Shown piece after piece: positions 24,262 through 32,157 of a DNA stretch of 35,520 nt (positions are counted from its first letter, which is position 1; every line of letters begins with the position of its first letter). The stretch is from Phenylobacterium sp. (GTDB lineage Bacteria > Pseudomonadota > Alphaproteobacteria > Caulobacterales > Caulobacteraceae). The translations under genes were made by a program, and so were the position numbers. The stretch is from positions 1 to 35,520 of the forward strand of contig NZ_JAEUMN010000026.1 in assembly GCF_016793225.1 (NCBI RefSeq), in the 5' to 3' direction. The notes under the pieces were generated by a model, which did no database searches, had not been told where the DNA came from, and saw only the letters and a list, made by a program, of their open reading frames with translations.

Positions 24262-25893
24262 CTAGGCGCTCACGCCGAGGGCCGCCAGCGCCCGTTCCTT
24301 CACGGCCTTGTAGTCAACCTTCCCGTTGGGGGCGCGTCCGATGGACTCGACCACCACAAGCTCGCGCGGCGCCTTGTAGCCCGCAAGCTGCGCGTGCACG
24401 TGGGCCGAGAGTTCGGGCAGGGTCGGCGAGGCGCCGGCCTCGGGCTCGACCACGGCGCAGATCCGCTCGCCGAACCGAGGGTCGGGTACGCCCACGACCA
24501 CCGCGTCGCGCACGGCCGCATGGCGCTTCAGCGCTTCCTCGACCTCTTCGGGGAAGACCTTCTCGCCACCGGTGTTGATGCAGACCGAGCCGCGGCCCAG
24601 CAGCTTCAGCGTCCCGTCTGTGTTCACCTCGGCCCAGTCGCCGGGGACGCTCCAGCGGACGCCTTCCATCACCTTGAACGTCTTGGCGGTCTTCTCTTCG
24701 TCCTTGTAGTAGCCGAGCGGGAGGAAACCCGTGACCGCCACCAGCCCGCGCTCGCCCGAGCCGGGCTCCACGCGGGTTCCGTCCTCGCGGAACACGCCGG
24801 TGTTCGGGCCCAGCATGAACGCCGCCGTCTGGGCCTCCTGACCCGCGGCCGACGCCGAGGCGCCCAGTCCGACGGCCTCGGACGAGCCGAAGCTGTCGGC
24901 GATCATCGCCTGCGGGATGTGCCCCAGCAGCCCGCGCTTGTTCTCGTAGCTCCACATCGAGCCCGACGAGCTCATGGCCCGGACGCTCGAGAGGTCCCAC
25001 TTCCCGGGATTGGCGTCGAGCGCCTCGAGCATCGGCGTGGAGAACGCCAGGCCCACGATCACGATGTTGGTGGCCTTCAGCCGCTCGACCTCGTTCCACA
25101 GCTCGATGGCGTTGAACTTGCGCGAGGGCAGGGTGCACACCGTGCCGCCGGCGTTGAAGGCGATGAAGGCCGAGAACTGGCCGGTGCCGTGCATCAGCGG
25201 CGCGGCGACCATCGACGTGGGCTTCAGGTGTTCGGGCCCCTTGATCCGCGCCACCAGCTCCTCGATCGAGGTCGCCGGCGGGATCCCCAGCGCCGCGTTG
25301 CCGCCCGCGCCCAGGACCTGGAACAGGTCGTCCTGGCGCCACATCACGCCCTTCGGCATCCCGGTGGTTCCGCCGGTGTAGAGCAGCAGCAGGTCGTCGC
25401 CCGACCGTCCCCAGGGCGCCTTCACCGGACGCTGCGCCGGCGCCTTCGCGACGATCGCGTCGTAGTCGTCCGCCCAGGCGGGTACGGCGTGGCCCGGCTC
25501 GGCCACCGCCACCCAGGCCTTCACCTTGGGCAGCTGGGGCCGGATCTTTTCCAGCAGTTCGGTGAAGCCCGCGTGGAACACCACGGCCTCGGCGTCGGCG
25601 TTGTCGAAGAGGTAGCGCACCTCCTCGGGCCCGTAGCGGTAGTTGGTGTTGACGGGCGCGAACCCGCCCTTGAACGCGGCGAAGTAGGTCTCGAGGTACT
25701 CCGGCCCGTTGAACAGGTAGCCCGCCACCTTGCCCTGGCGGCTGAGGCCCTTGGCGATGAAGTGCGCCGCGAGCGCGTCCGCGCGGGCGTCGAACTGGGA
25801 CCAGGTCAGCACCCGGTCCGCCTGGATCTGGGCCGCCTGATCGGGCTGCGACCGCGCGATCGCTTCCCAGATATCCGCAATGGTCCAGCCCAT
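24262..25893 (-). CDS. Fatty acyl-CoA synthetase (AMP-binding family)
   Basis: A 543-residue ANL-superfamily ligase that activates a carboxylic acid with ATP and joins it to CoA. The AMP/P-loop motif YTGGTTGMPKG is at 172-182, with further core motifs in FGSSEAVGLGAS, LLGRGSVCINTGGEKVFPEEVEEAL, and the catalytic Lys525 in PNGKVDYK. The organisation resembles the FadD group of acyl-CoA synthetases, some of which act on steroid side chains or unusual fatty acids; the substrate is not defined. The start ATG 25893 has GGGAGG upstream and a possible TTGACA -35 at 25963-25958 on the same strand. It is divergent from the hydrolase-like gene. Confidence 0.92.
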   Translation of the reverse strand: MGWTIADIWEAIARSQPDQAAQIQADRVLTWSQFDARADALAAHFIAKGLSRQGKVAGYLFNGPEYLETYFAAFKGGFAPVNTNYRYGPEEVRYLFDNADAEAVVFHAGFTELLEKIRPQLPKVKAWVAVAEPGHAVPAWADDYDAIVAKAPAQRPVKAPWGRSGDDLLLLYTGGTTGMPKGVMWRQDDLFQVLGAGGNAALGIPPATSIEELVARIKGPEHLKPTSMVAAPLMHGTGQFSAFIAFNAGGTVCTLPSRKFNAIELWNEVERLKATNIVIVGLAFSTPMLEALDANPGKWDLSSVRAMSSSGSMWSYENKRGLLGHIPQAMIADSFGSSEAVGLGASASAAGQEAQTAAFMLGPNTGVFREDGTRVEPGSGERGLVAVTGFLPLGYYKDEEKTAKTFKVMEGVRWSVPGDWAEVNTDGTLKLLGRGSVCINTGGEKVFPEEVEEALKRHAAVRDAVVVGVPDPRFGERICAVVEPEAGASPTLPELSAHVHAQLAGYKAPRELVVVESIGRAPNGKVDYKAVKERALAALGVSA

Positions 25894-26050
25894 GACGCTA
25901 CGCCTCCCGACAAGCTCTTGTTCGTTGGTGGAAATCTGGCCTCCTGCCGTGGGGTTATGTCAAACGTCCGTTGGCCCGTGGGCGCCGTAACGGACGCCAC
26001 CCGGCATGGCGCGCCCCAGCAAATCTGAAGAGGCGCCGAGACATTCCCTA

Positions 26051-26075
26051 TATTCCTACAAAACGAGTAGGAATA
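26051..26075 (+). promoter_or_regulatory. Palindromic operator-like site between divergent genes
   Basis: TATTCCTAC (26051-26059) and GTAGGAATA (26067-26075) form a perfect 9-base inverted repeat with a 7-base spacer, 11 bases before the ATG at 26087. A TATATT -10-like hexamer (26049-26054) overlaps its left arm. A dimeric repressor bound here would block transcription of the hydrolase-like gene. As RNA the hairpin would cover the AGGA that could serve as its ribosome binding site. Confidence 0.6.
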
Positions 26076-26086
26076 AAGTCTCGTCC

Positions 26087-26764
26087 ATGCCCCACGCCCT
26101 GATCGAGATCGCCCTCGACGACGGCGCCGTCGACGCCGCCGTCGCCACCCCGCCCACACCCGGGCGCCACCCGCCGATTCTGCTGCTCGGAGGGCGCCGT
26201 GGGCTGGATTCGAGGCTGCTTTCCTGGGCGGCCCGGTTATCCGCCCACAGCTTTTTCGTCCTGGCGCCCGATTTGTCGGACCTCTCGGCCGATGACCGCC
26301 GTGAGGCCGGCTGGGCCGCTCTGGACCACCTGGCGGACGAGCGCGCCTGCGACGACGAACGGGTGGGCGTGGTTGGTTTCGGGGCCGGGGCCGACCTCGC
26401 GCTGGTGCTCGCGGGCTGGCGCGCCGAGCGGATCGCCGCCGTGGCGGCCTACGGCGGGCGTGGCTTCGGGCCCCGGTCCGCGGTGGAGATTGCCCAGAGA
26501 ATCAACGGGTTCGTCCGCATCGGATACCAGCTTGGCGGACACGCGGGCCGTGCGGGCGTCGTCGAGACGGCGTTGGCTGCGGCGGGCGTCCTGTTCGACA
26601 TCGAGGTCTACGGCGAGGAGCCGGACGGGCCAGGCCTGATCGACCTGATGCACCGCGTTCTGCGCCCCGCGGCAGCGGCGTCGCGCGCCTTCGAGGCGGA
26701 CAACCCGGCGACGCCGGCCCCCCCGTGGCGCATCTCCGGTGGCGCGCCGCCTCTTCCGCGTTAG
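26087..26764 (+). CDS. Dienelactone-hydrolase-like alpha/beta protein lacking the nucleophile
   Basis: A 225-residue protein with an alpha/beta-hydrolase architecture like dienelactone hydrolase: the core strands HPPILLLGG and FFVLAPDLS, a D-rich helix, and the nucleophile elbow region ERVGVVGFGAGADLALVLAG. In active members this elbow reads G-x-C/S-x-G; here it is G97-F98-G99-A100-G101, so position 99 is Gly and no Ser or Cys can attack. It is therefore probably not a classical hydrolase. I chose ATG 26087 (MPHALIEIALDDG); ATG 26006 in frame would add residues that span the palindrome. It lies 71 bases before the SWIB gene. Confidence 0.7.
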   Translation: MPHALIEIALDDGAVDAAVATPPTPGRHPPILLLGGRRGLDSRLLSWAARLSAHSFFVLAPDLSDLSADDRREAGWAALDHLADERACDDERVGVVGFGAGADLALVLAGWRAERIAAVAAYGGRGFGPRSAVEIAQRINGFVRIGYQLGGHAGRAGVVETALAAAGVLFDIEVYGEEPDGPGLIDLMHRVLRPAAAASRAFEADNPATPAPPWRISGGAPPLPR

Positions 26765-26835
26765 GATGCATCCAAGCGACTCGGACCCGGCCCCCCGCCG
26801 GGCGGTCGTGCGACACTCACTAGCTGGGGGAGCCC

Positions 26836-27096
26836 ATGGCCACTGGAAAAAACACGAACGCCCTGCAGAAGCCCCTGACGCCCTCCGCCGAACTGGCTGC
26901 CGTCGTGGGCTCGGGCCAGCTTTCGCGCGGGGAAACCGTCTCGAAGATCTGGGACTACATCAAGAAGAACAACCTGCAGAATCCCGCGAACAAGCGCGAG
27001 ATCCTGGCCGACGCCAAGCTGAAGCCGATCTTCGGCGGCAAGGACAAGGTCAGCATGTTCGAGATGAACAAGCACCTGGCGGCCCACCTGAAGTAG
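26836..27096 (+). CDS. SWIB/MDM2-domain protein
   Basis: An 86-residue protein made almost entirely of a SWIB domain (about 15-85): LTPSAELAAVVGSGQLSRGETVSKIWDYIKKNNLQNPANKREI, then LKPIFGGKDKVSMFEMNKHLAAHL. The domain is best known from eukaryotic SWI/SNF chromatin remodelers, from MDM2 and as fusions to chlamydial topoisomerase I; small stand-alone bacterial versions exist without clear function. The N-terminus is basic and may touch DNA. GGGGAG lies 5 bases before ATG 26836. A probable terminator follows at 27145. Confidence 0.92.
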   Translation: MATGKNTNALQKPLTPSAELAAVVGSGQLSRGETVSKIWDYIKKNNLQNPANKREILADAKLKPIFGGKDKVSMFEMNKHLAAHLK

Positions 27097-27144
27097 GGCG
27101 GGATGCAGCGGCGCCTCGCATTGCGCCGCGTGTACGGTGTCAGG

Positions 27145-27174
27145 GACCTCGCGGGCTGTTCGCCCTGCGAGGTC
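27145..27174 (+). terminator. Probable terminator after the SWIB gene
   Basis: GACCTCGCGGGC (27145-27156) pairs with GCCCTGCGAGGTC (27162-27174), with one bulged T and a 5-base loop. It is followed by TCTTCACTTTTGG, which is moderately T-rich. Confidence 0.6.
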
Positions 27175-27190
27175 TCTTCACTTTTGGGGT

Positions 27191-27211
27191 CCGGCCCGAC
27201 ATAAGGGCCGG
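27191..27211 (+). repeat. Inverted repeat just upstream of the LicC-like gene
   Basis: CCGGCCC (27191-27197) and GGGCCGG (27205-27211) are a perfect 7-base inverted repeat with a 7-base spacer, 20 bases before GTG 27232. It could be an operator or a leader hairpin near the ribosome binding region. Confidence 0.4.
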
Positions 27212-27231
27212 CTCCGCAAACGGACCACCAC

Positions 27232-27975
27232 GTGACCGCGCCGAACAGAGCCATCATCCTCGCCGCCGGCCAGGGCAAGCGCCTCCTGCCGCTCACCGAG
27301 GACCGTCCCAAGTGCCTGGTCGAGCTCTCCGGCCGCAGCCTGCTGGCGTGGCAGCTCCTGCGCCTGCAGGCGGCCGGGGTGGCCGAAACGGTGATCGTGA
27401 CGGGCTTCCGCGCCGACGCCGTGGAGGCCGAGATCGCGAAGCTGGGCCTCGCCATGCCCGTCCGGCTGGCGTTCAACCCCTTCTACACCGTCAGCGACAA
27501 CACCGCCTCGTGCTGGATCGTCCGCGAGGAATTCGACCGCGAGATCCTGGTGCTGAACGGGGACACGCTGTTCGGTCCGGGCGTGGCCGAGGCGCTGCTG
27601 GCGGCGCCGCCCGCGGAGATCACGGTCACCATCGACCGCAAGCCCGCCTACGACGCCGACGACATGAAGGTGCTGACCGAGCACGGCCGCCTCGTCGCCA
27701 TCGGCAAGACCATCGAGGCCTATGACGCCGAGAGCATCGGCTTCCTGCGCTTCTCCAAGGCGGGCGCGGCCAAGTTCCGCGCCGGCGTCGAGAGCGTCCT
27801 GGCCCACCCCGAGGGCCTGCGCCGCTGGTACCTGTCGGTCATCGACGAGCTCGCCCGCGCGGGCGTCGACGTGAAGGTCTGCTCCATCGAGGGGCTCGAA
27901 TGGGGGGAAATGGACTTCCCCCAGGACGTCGACAACCTCAACCGCCTCTCCAGCGGCTGGACCGCACCGGCCTAA
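27232..27975 (+). CDS. Sugar- or choline-phosphate nucleotidyltransferase (LicC/HddC-like)
   Basis: A 247-residue cytoplasmic enzyme of the NTP-transferase (GT-A-like) superfamily. The nucleotide-binding signature AIILAAGQGKRLLPLTEDRPKCLVEL (about 7-32) and the metal-binding Asp in LVLNGDTLF are clear. The closest families I recall are LicC-type phosphocholine cytidylyltransferases and sugar-phosphate nucleotidyltransferases, which make CDP- or NDP-activated head groups. The start is GTG 27232. It faces the ceramide-synthase-like operon and ends 27 bases from the other nucleotidyltransferase, so I infer that it activates a polar head group for a lipid; the substrate is unproven. Confidence 0.85.
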   Translation: MTAPNRAIILAAGQGKRLLPLTEDRPKCLVELSGRSLLAWQLLRLQAAGVAETVIVTGFRADAVEAEIAKLGLAMPVRLAFNPFYTVSDNTASCWIVREEFDREILVLNGDTLFGPGVAEALLAAPPAEITVTIDRKPAYDADDMKVLTEHGRLVAIGKTIEAYDAESIGFLRFSKAGAAKFRAGVESVLAHPEGLRRWYLSVIDELARAGVDVKVCSIEGLEWGEMDFPQDVDNLNRLSSGWTAPA

Positions 27976-28002
27976 GGATCGGACACGCGCGGCGAGGGGC
28001 CG

Positions 28003-28758
28003 CTACGCGTCGCCGACGATCTTCCGCACCAGGTCCAGGTCCGCGGGCTTGTCCACGTCCACCGAAGCCAGGCCGTAGGGCGTCTCCACGATCGCCGCGG
28101 TGACGCCGGCAAGACGGCCAAGCCGTTCGGCCGCGGCCTTCAGCGTCAGCCAGCCCAGCGCATAGCTCGCCAGCATCCCGACGCCCAGGATGCCGGCCAT
28201 GCGCCACGGGCGCTTCCGCTCGGCCTCCACCCGCCGCCAGAGGTCGACCACGGCCAGCGCGCGCGCGTTGGCCAGGTAGAACAGGTTGCAGCCGCTCCAG
28301 TGCCCGTCGGCAAGCTTCAGCCAGGTGCGCCGGGTGTCTGGGGCCGCCCGTTCCACGGTGGCGCGCGCGGCCACGAGGGCGGCGACGTCGGCGTCGCTCG
28401 GCGTGTCGTCCAGGAACCGGCGGATCCATTCGCCGTCCAGCAGCGCGTGATCCGCCGTCGTCACCAACAGCGGGGTCCCCAGGTGCGCGCCCGCCGCCTT
28501 GACGCTCAGGCTGGGTCCGGCCTGCTCGTCCAGGACCTCCAGGCCCAGGACTTCGGCCTCGCGCCGCACATCCGGGTGGCTGGAGACGACGGCGATCCGG
28601 CCCGCGCCTGCGTCGCGCAGCGCCACGGCCACCCGCGCCAGCAGCGTGCGGCCCTGCAGCCGGATCAGCGCCTTGTGCGTCGCCTCCCCATAGGCCGCGA
28701 CCGCATCGACCGCGCCGGGCCGCGAGCCGGCCAGCACCAGCGCGGCGAACCCGCTCAA
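28003..28758 (-). CDS. MobA-like NTP transferase domain protein
   Basis: A 251-residue protein of the NTP_transf_3 (MobA-like) family. The N-terminal FAALVLAGSRPGAVD replaces the stricter LAGG-x-SRRMG signature, and Lys near THKALIRLQGRTLL, the Asp in LLVTTADHALL and the late VDVDKPADLDLVRK (the typical D-x-D end of these proteins) are visible. A hydrophobic stretch (about 175-195, MAGILGVGMLASYALGWLTL) may attach it to the membrane. The start TTG 28758 overlaps the stop of the GNAT gene (TTGA), so translation is coupled. It is the last gene of the operon and probably transfers a nucleotide to a lipid head-group precursor. Confidence 0.75.
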   Translation of the reverse strand: MSGFAALVLAGSRPGAVDAVAAYGEATHKALIRLQGRTLLARVAVALRDAGAGRIAVVSSHPDVRREAEVLGLEVLDEQAGPSLSVKAAGAHLGTPLLVTTADHALLDGEWIRRFLDDTPSDADVAALVAARATVERAAPDTRRTWLKLADGHWSGCNLFYLANARALAVVDLWRRVEAERKRPWRMAGILGVGMLASYALGWLTLKAAAERLGRLAGVTAAIVETPYGLASVDVDKPADLDLVRKIVGDA

Positions 28759-29888
28759 GCGAGCGCCTTCTGGTACAGCCGATAGGTCTTGTAGACCTTC
28801 GCGCCGCCCACGTCGCAGATGCGGCGCATGGCGGCGTTGTCCTCCAGGATCCACGAGAGTTCGTAGCGCTCGTAGCCCAGCTTGCGCGCCTGCTGGGCCA
28901 CGGCGTCGATCAGCTGGAAGGGCAGGAGCTGGCCGCGCAGGCTGGCGGCGAACTTGCGCTTCACCCCCATCAGGGGCACGCGGCCGGTCTTCACGCCCTT
29001 CACCTTCAGCCGCCACAACAGCTTGGCCCAGCCAAACGGGAACAGCCGGCCCTTCAGGTCGGCGATCGCCTCGTTGATGTTGGGCAGCAGCACCATGAAG
29101 CCCGCCGGCTCGCCGTCGATGTCGGCGAACCAGGTGAGCCGGGGGTCGATCACCAGCTTCAGGGTCGTCGCCAGCGCCTGCGTCTCGGCCTCGGTGGTGG
29201 GCGTGAAGCCCCAGTTTTCGCTCCAGGCGTCGTTCAGGATGCTCGTGAGGGTGCGGACCTCGGCGTCGAAACGCTTCATGTCCAGCATCCGCAGGGTGAC
29301 GCCCTCGGCCGGACCCTTGCGCACCCGCCGCAGGATCGGCGCGGGCAGGTCGTCGGCCACGCTGCAGACATAGGCGAAGATGTCCTTGGCCTTGGCGTAG
29401 CCCGCGCCCTCGATACGGCCGGGCGTGTGCGGCGCGTCGTGGCCCATCATGAACATCGGGGGCGCCTCGTGGCCCTCGACCAGCAGGCCCACCTCCTCGT
29501 TGGTGGAGAGGTTCACCGGCCCGACGGCCGTGCGGCAGCCCCGCGCCTTCAGCCAGGCCTCGGCCGTGGCGAACAGGGCGGCGAAGACCTCGGCGTCGTC
29601 CTCGGCCGCGACCATGCCGAAGTGGCCGACGCCGTCCTTCGTCGTGGGGTTCAGGTGGTCGATCTGGGCGCTGATCCGGCCCACGTCGCGGCCGTCCCGC
29701 ACCGCCAGCCAGAACTGCACGTCGGCGTGCTCGAAGAACGGGTTGCCCTTGGCCGAGAGCGATTCCCGGCGTTCGAACATCAGGGGGGCGATGTAGTTCG
29801 GATCGCCCGCGCCCAGCCGCATCGGCACGCGGATGAACCGCTCAAGGTCGGCGGCGGTTTCGACCGGCTGGATCTGGACGCCCCCCAA
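28755..29888 (-). CDS. GNAT-fold acyltransferase, probable bacterial ceramide synthase (bCerS-like)
   Basis: A 377-residue protein with GNAT-like features: an N-terminal FIRVPMRLGAGDPNYIAPLMFERRESL, the VGRISAQIDHLN strand, and a C-terminal second acyltransferase half with FADIDGEPAGFMVLLPNINEAI and ELSWILEDNAAMRRICDVGGAKVYKTYRLYQK. Proteins of this type are often labelled dATP pyrophosphohydrolase without support. In Caulobacter crescentus, the bacterial ceramide synthase that N-acylates the sphingoid base is, as I recall it, a GNAT-superfamily protein of about this size next to Lpt-like genes. The same neighbours occur here, so I call this a probable ceramide synthase. The start is TTG 29888, 4 bases after the LptG-like stop. 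Confidence 0.75.
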   Translation of the reverse strand: MGGVQIQPVETAADLERFIRVPMRLGAGDPNYIAPLMFERRESLSAKGNPFFEHADVQFWLAVRDGRDVGRISAQIDHLNPTTKDGVGHFGMVAAEDDAEVFAALFATAEAWLKARGCRTAVGPVNLSTNEEVGLLVEGHEAPPMFMMGHDAPHTPGRIEGAGYAKAKDIFAYVCSVADDLPAPILRRVRKGPAEGVTLRMLDMKRFDAEVRTLTSILNDAWSENWGFTPTTEAETQALATTLKLVIDPRLTWFADIDGEPAGFMVLLPNINEAIADLKGRLFPFGWAKLLWRLKVKGVKTGRVPLMGVKRKFAASLRGQLLPFQLIDAVAQQARKLGYERYELSWILEDNAAMRRICDVGGAKVYKTYRLYQKALA

Positions 29889-29892
29889 GGCG

Positions 29893-30951
29893 CTAGCCCT
29901 CGCGATAGATCAGCATGGTCAATCCGAACGCGGCGAACATGGCGGGCGCCGCCCAGGCCGCCAGCAGGGGCGGCGCGGCGCCGTTCTCGCCCAGCGCCGT
30001 GAAGGCGCCGTCGAACACGAGGAACAGCAGGCCCGACGCCAAGCACTGGACGATCAGGGTGGCGCCGCCGCCGCGGAAGTTCGCCAGCGCCGCGGGCGCG
30101 GCCAGCAGCAGCATCACCAGGCACGCGGCAGGCGCCGCCCAGGCCCGCTGCAGCTGGGTGTCGTAGAACGTCCGTGGCCGAACCGAGAGGCCGCCGGCGA
30201 GCGCCCGGCTGGCCTCCGCCGGGGTCACCGACGTCTGCCCCATGGCCAGCGTCCGCACGTCCCCCGGCTTCAGGGTATCCGACCAGTCCATGGACCGCGC
30301 CGCGCCCTCGGCGATGCTGGCCGCGCCCAGGGTTTCGAACCGCGGCTCCACCAGCCGCCAGCGCTCGTTCTCGTAGACCGCCGCCCGCGCCGTGGTCCGC
30401 TGCACCAGCCGTCCGGTCTGGTCGCGCCGGTAGATGGTCACCTTCTCCAGGCTCCGTCCGTCCGGATCTCGGGGCACCGCGACGACGATCTCGTCGCCAA
30501 GCCGGAAGGTGAGGGGATCCACCACCTTGTCCGGATCCGCCGGCGTCGAGCTCTGCCACCACGTCGAAAGCTGCGCGTCGGTGCGCGGGGCGATGACCAT
30601 GCCGATCGCGAGCTGCGCCACGGCCAGGGCCAGGGCGGCCGGCGCGGCGATCATCGTGACGCGGTAGGCCGATATCCCCGTCGAGCGCATGGCGGTCACG
30701 GCGCTCTCGCCGGCCAGCTTGCCGAAGGCGAACAGCGAGCCCGCCAGCACCGAAAGCGGCGCCGCCTGCTCGATCAGGCGCGGCAGCCGCAGCATCGCGT
30801 AGTAGGCCACGCCCTCGGCGCCCAGCTTGCGGTCGAGGATCTCGGTGGTCACGTCCAGCAGGTCGAGGATCTGCAGGATCCCGACCATGATCGCCAGGGC
30901 CGCGAGGATCCGCGATCCCATCAGGCGCAGCAGGTAGCTCGAGAGCGTCAT
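29893..30951 (-). CDS. LptG-family permease
   Basis: A 352-residue LptF/LptG (YjgP/YjgQ) inner-membrane subunit. These pair with the ABC protein LptB to pull lipopolysaccharide out of the membrane toward the Lpt bridge. Membrane segments are predicted at about 12-35, 60-80, 100-122, 270-290, 300-315 and 325-348, with the periplasmic beta-jellyroll domain between segments 3 and 4. The ATG 30951 overlaps the LptF stop (ATGA), the usual lptF-lptG arrangement. No lptB, lptC or lptA is next to it. Because the next gene is the ceramide-synthase-like one, this pair may carry sphingolipid instead of, or as well as, LPS. Confidence 0.88.
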   Translation of the reverse strand: MTLSSYLLRLMGSRILAALAIMVGILQILDLLDVTTEILDRKLGAEGVAYYAMLRLPRLIEQAAPLSVLAGSLFAFGKLAGESAVTAMRSTGISAYRVTMIAAPAALALAVAQLAIGMVIAPRTDAQLSTWWQSSTPADPDKVVDPLTFRLGDEIVVAVPRDPDGRSLEKVTIYRRDQTGRLVQRTTARAAVYENERWRLVEPRFETLGAASIAEGAARSMDWSDTLKPGDVRTLAMGQTSVTPAEASRALAGGLSVRPRTFYDTQLQRAWAAPAACLVMLLLAAPAALANFRGGGATLIVQCLASGLLFLVFDGAFTALGENGAAPPLLAAWAAPAMFAAFGLTMLIYREG

Positions 30952-32135
30952 GCCGGCTGCGCCTGGCCCGCGCGCCGCAGCTTGAAGCGCGCGACCTGGG
31001 TGGCGATCAGCTCCATCACCCGGCCGATCGGGGTCTCCCCGGGCCGCTTGCGGCTGCTGACGAAGACCACGATCGCGATGCTCGCGAAGACCACGAAGGG
31101 CAGGCCCACGGCGAGCGCCGGGTTCGCCCGTCCCGTGTCGGCCAGGCCCTCGCCCAGCTGGACGGCGTGGTAGAACGCCAGCAGCAGGAGGCCGCCCACG
31201 ATCACGCCCGGCGCGCGGCCGCTGCGTTTGGCGGCCAGCCCGAGCGGCACCGCCAGCAGCGGCAGCAGCGGCAACACCAGCGCGCGCGCCAGCCGCCCGT
31301 AGAGCTCGCCCAGCAGGGTGTCGCGCGGGATCGACGTGCGCCCGCTTTCGGCCTGGTCGGCCAGCTCGAAGAGGGTCAGCTCCCGCTCGTCGCCGCCCCG
31401 CGAGCGCAGCAGCCGGGCCGGCCCCTGCACCGGCAGCTGCATCGTGAAGTCCTCGAAGCTGAGGAGCTCGGGGTGACCCTGGCGGTCATAGCGAAGCTGC
31501 TGCCCGTTCTTGAGCATCAGCTGCACGTTGCGGCCGTCGGCCGTGCGGCGGACCTCGGCCATGCCGGCGGTGGTGATCTCCTCGCGGCCGTTCTCGGTGA
31601 TCCGGCGGATGAAGACCCGGCTGAGCTGCTGGCCGGCCGCATCGGCGGCGTCGGTCGTCATCGTCAGGTCCTTGGACGGGATCAGGATCGTCTCGGCGGG
31701 GACCAGCCCGTTCCAGCCGGCGTTCTGGGCGGTGTGCAGCACGGCGCGATAGGCGTAGCGGCTGTAGGGCTGCAGGAAGCCGAACACCACCAGGCTCACC
31801 GCCGCCAGCCCCGCGGCCAGGCAGAGGTAGGGCGCCGCCAGCCGCGTCAGCGACACGCCGGCGGCCAGGAGGGCGTCCACCTCGGAGGACTGGTTCATCC
31901 GGTTGACGACGATGATCAGCGCCAGGAAGAACGCCGCCGGCAGGGTCAGGCCCACGTAGTGCGGCACCAGGTTCACCGCGAGCTGCGCCACGAAGCCGAA
32001 CCGGTCGCTGGACGCCGCCAGCAGGTCGAGCAGCCGCAGCGTGCGCTCCAGGAGCAGCGCGATCAGGGTGACCCCGGTCGCCCCGACCATCGGCCAGAAG
32101 GCCAGCCGGAGCAGGTAGCGGTCGATGCGGCTCAA
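30948..32135 (-). CDS. LptF-family permease
   Basis: A 395-residue partner of the LptG-like protein, with the same six-segment plan: helices at about 12-30, 55-77, 97-121, then a periplasmic domain (about 140-285), and three C-terminal helices at about 290-372. Family segments LLERTLRLLDLLAASS and VNRMNQSSEVDALLAAGVSLTRLAAPYL are clear. The start is TTG 32135 with GGGGGA upstream; it gives the family-like MSRIDRYLLRLAF. It follows the HIT gene by 22 bases, so the HIT-lptF-lptG-GNAT-NTase genes form one operon. Confidence 0.88.
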   Translation of the reverse strand: MSRIDRYLLRLAFWPMVGATGVTLIALLLERTLRLLDLLAASSDRFGFVAQLAVNLVPHYVGLTLPAAFFLALIIVVNRMNQSSEVDALLAAGVSLTRLAAPYLCLAAGLAAVSLVVFGFLQPYSRYAYRAVLHTAQNAGWNGLVPAETILIPSKDLTMTTDAADAAGQQLSRVFIRRITENGREEITTAGMAEVRRTADGRNVQLMLKNGQQLRYDRQGHPELLSFEDFTMQLPVQGPARLLRSRGGDERELTLFELADQAESGRTSIPRDTLLGELYGRLARALVLPLLPLLAVPLGLAAKRSGRAPGVIVGGLLLLAFYHAVQLGEGLADTGRANPALAVGLPFVVFASIAIVVFVSSRKRPGETPIGRVMELIATQVARFKLRRAGQAQPA

Positions 32136-32157
32136 TCGGTCCCCCGGGGTGCGGCGG

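Noticed and set aside
21512-26028. Very long plus-strand frames opposite the efflux and acyl-CoA synthetase genes
   Set aside because: They lie antisense to genes with clear motifs and show only Arg/His/Gly-rich composition.
26006-26086. Longer N-terminus of the hydrolase-like protein beginning MARPSKSEE, similar to TetR N-termini
   Set aside because: It would be translated through the palindrome, there is no helix-turn-helix after it, and the hydrolase fold begins at 26087.
27097-27231. Possible riboswitch between the SWIB and LicC-like genes
   Set aside because: Two simple hairpins are present but no conserved riboswitch core that I recognise; the first fits a terminator.
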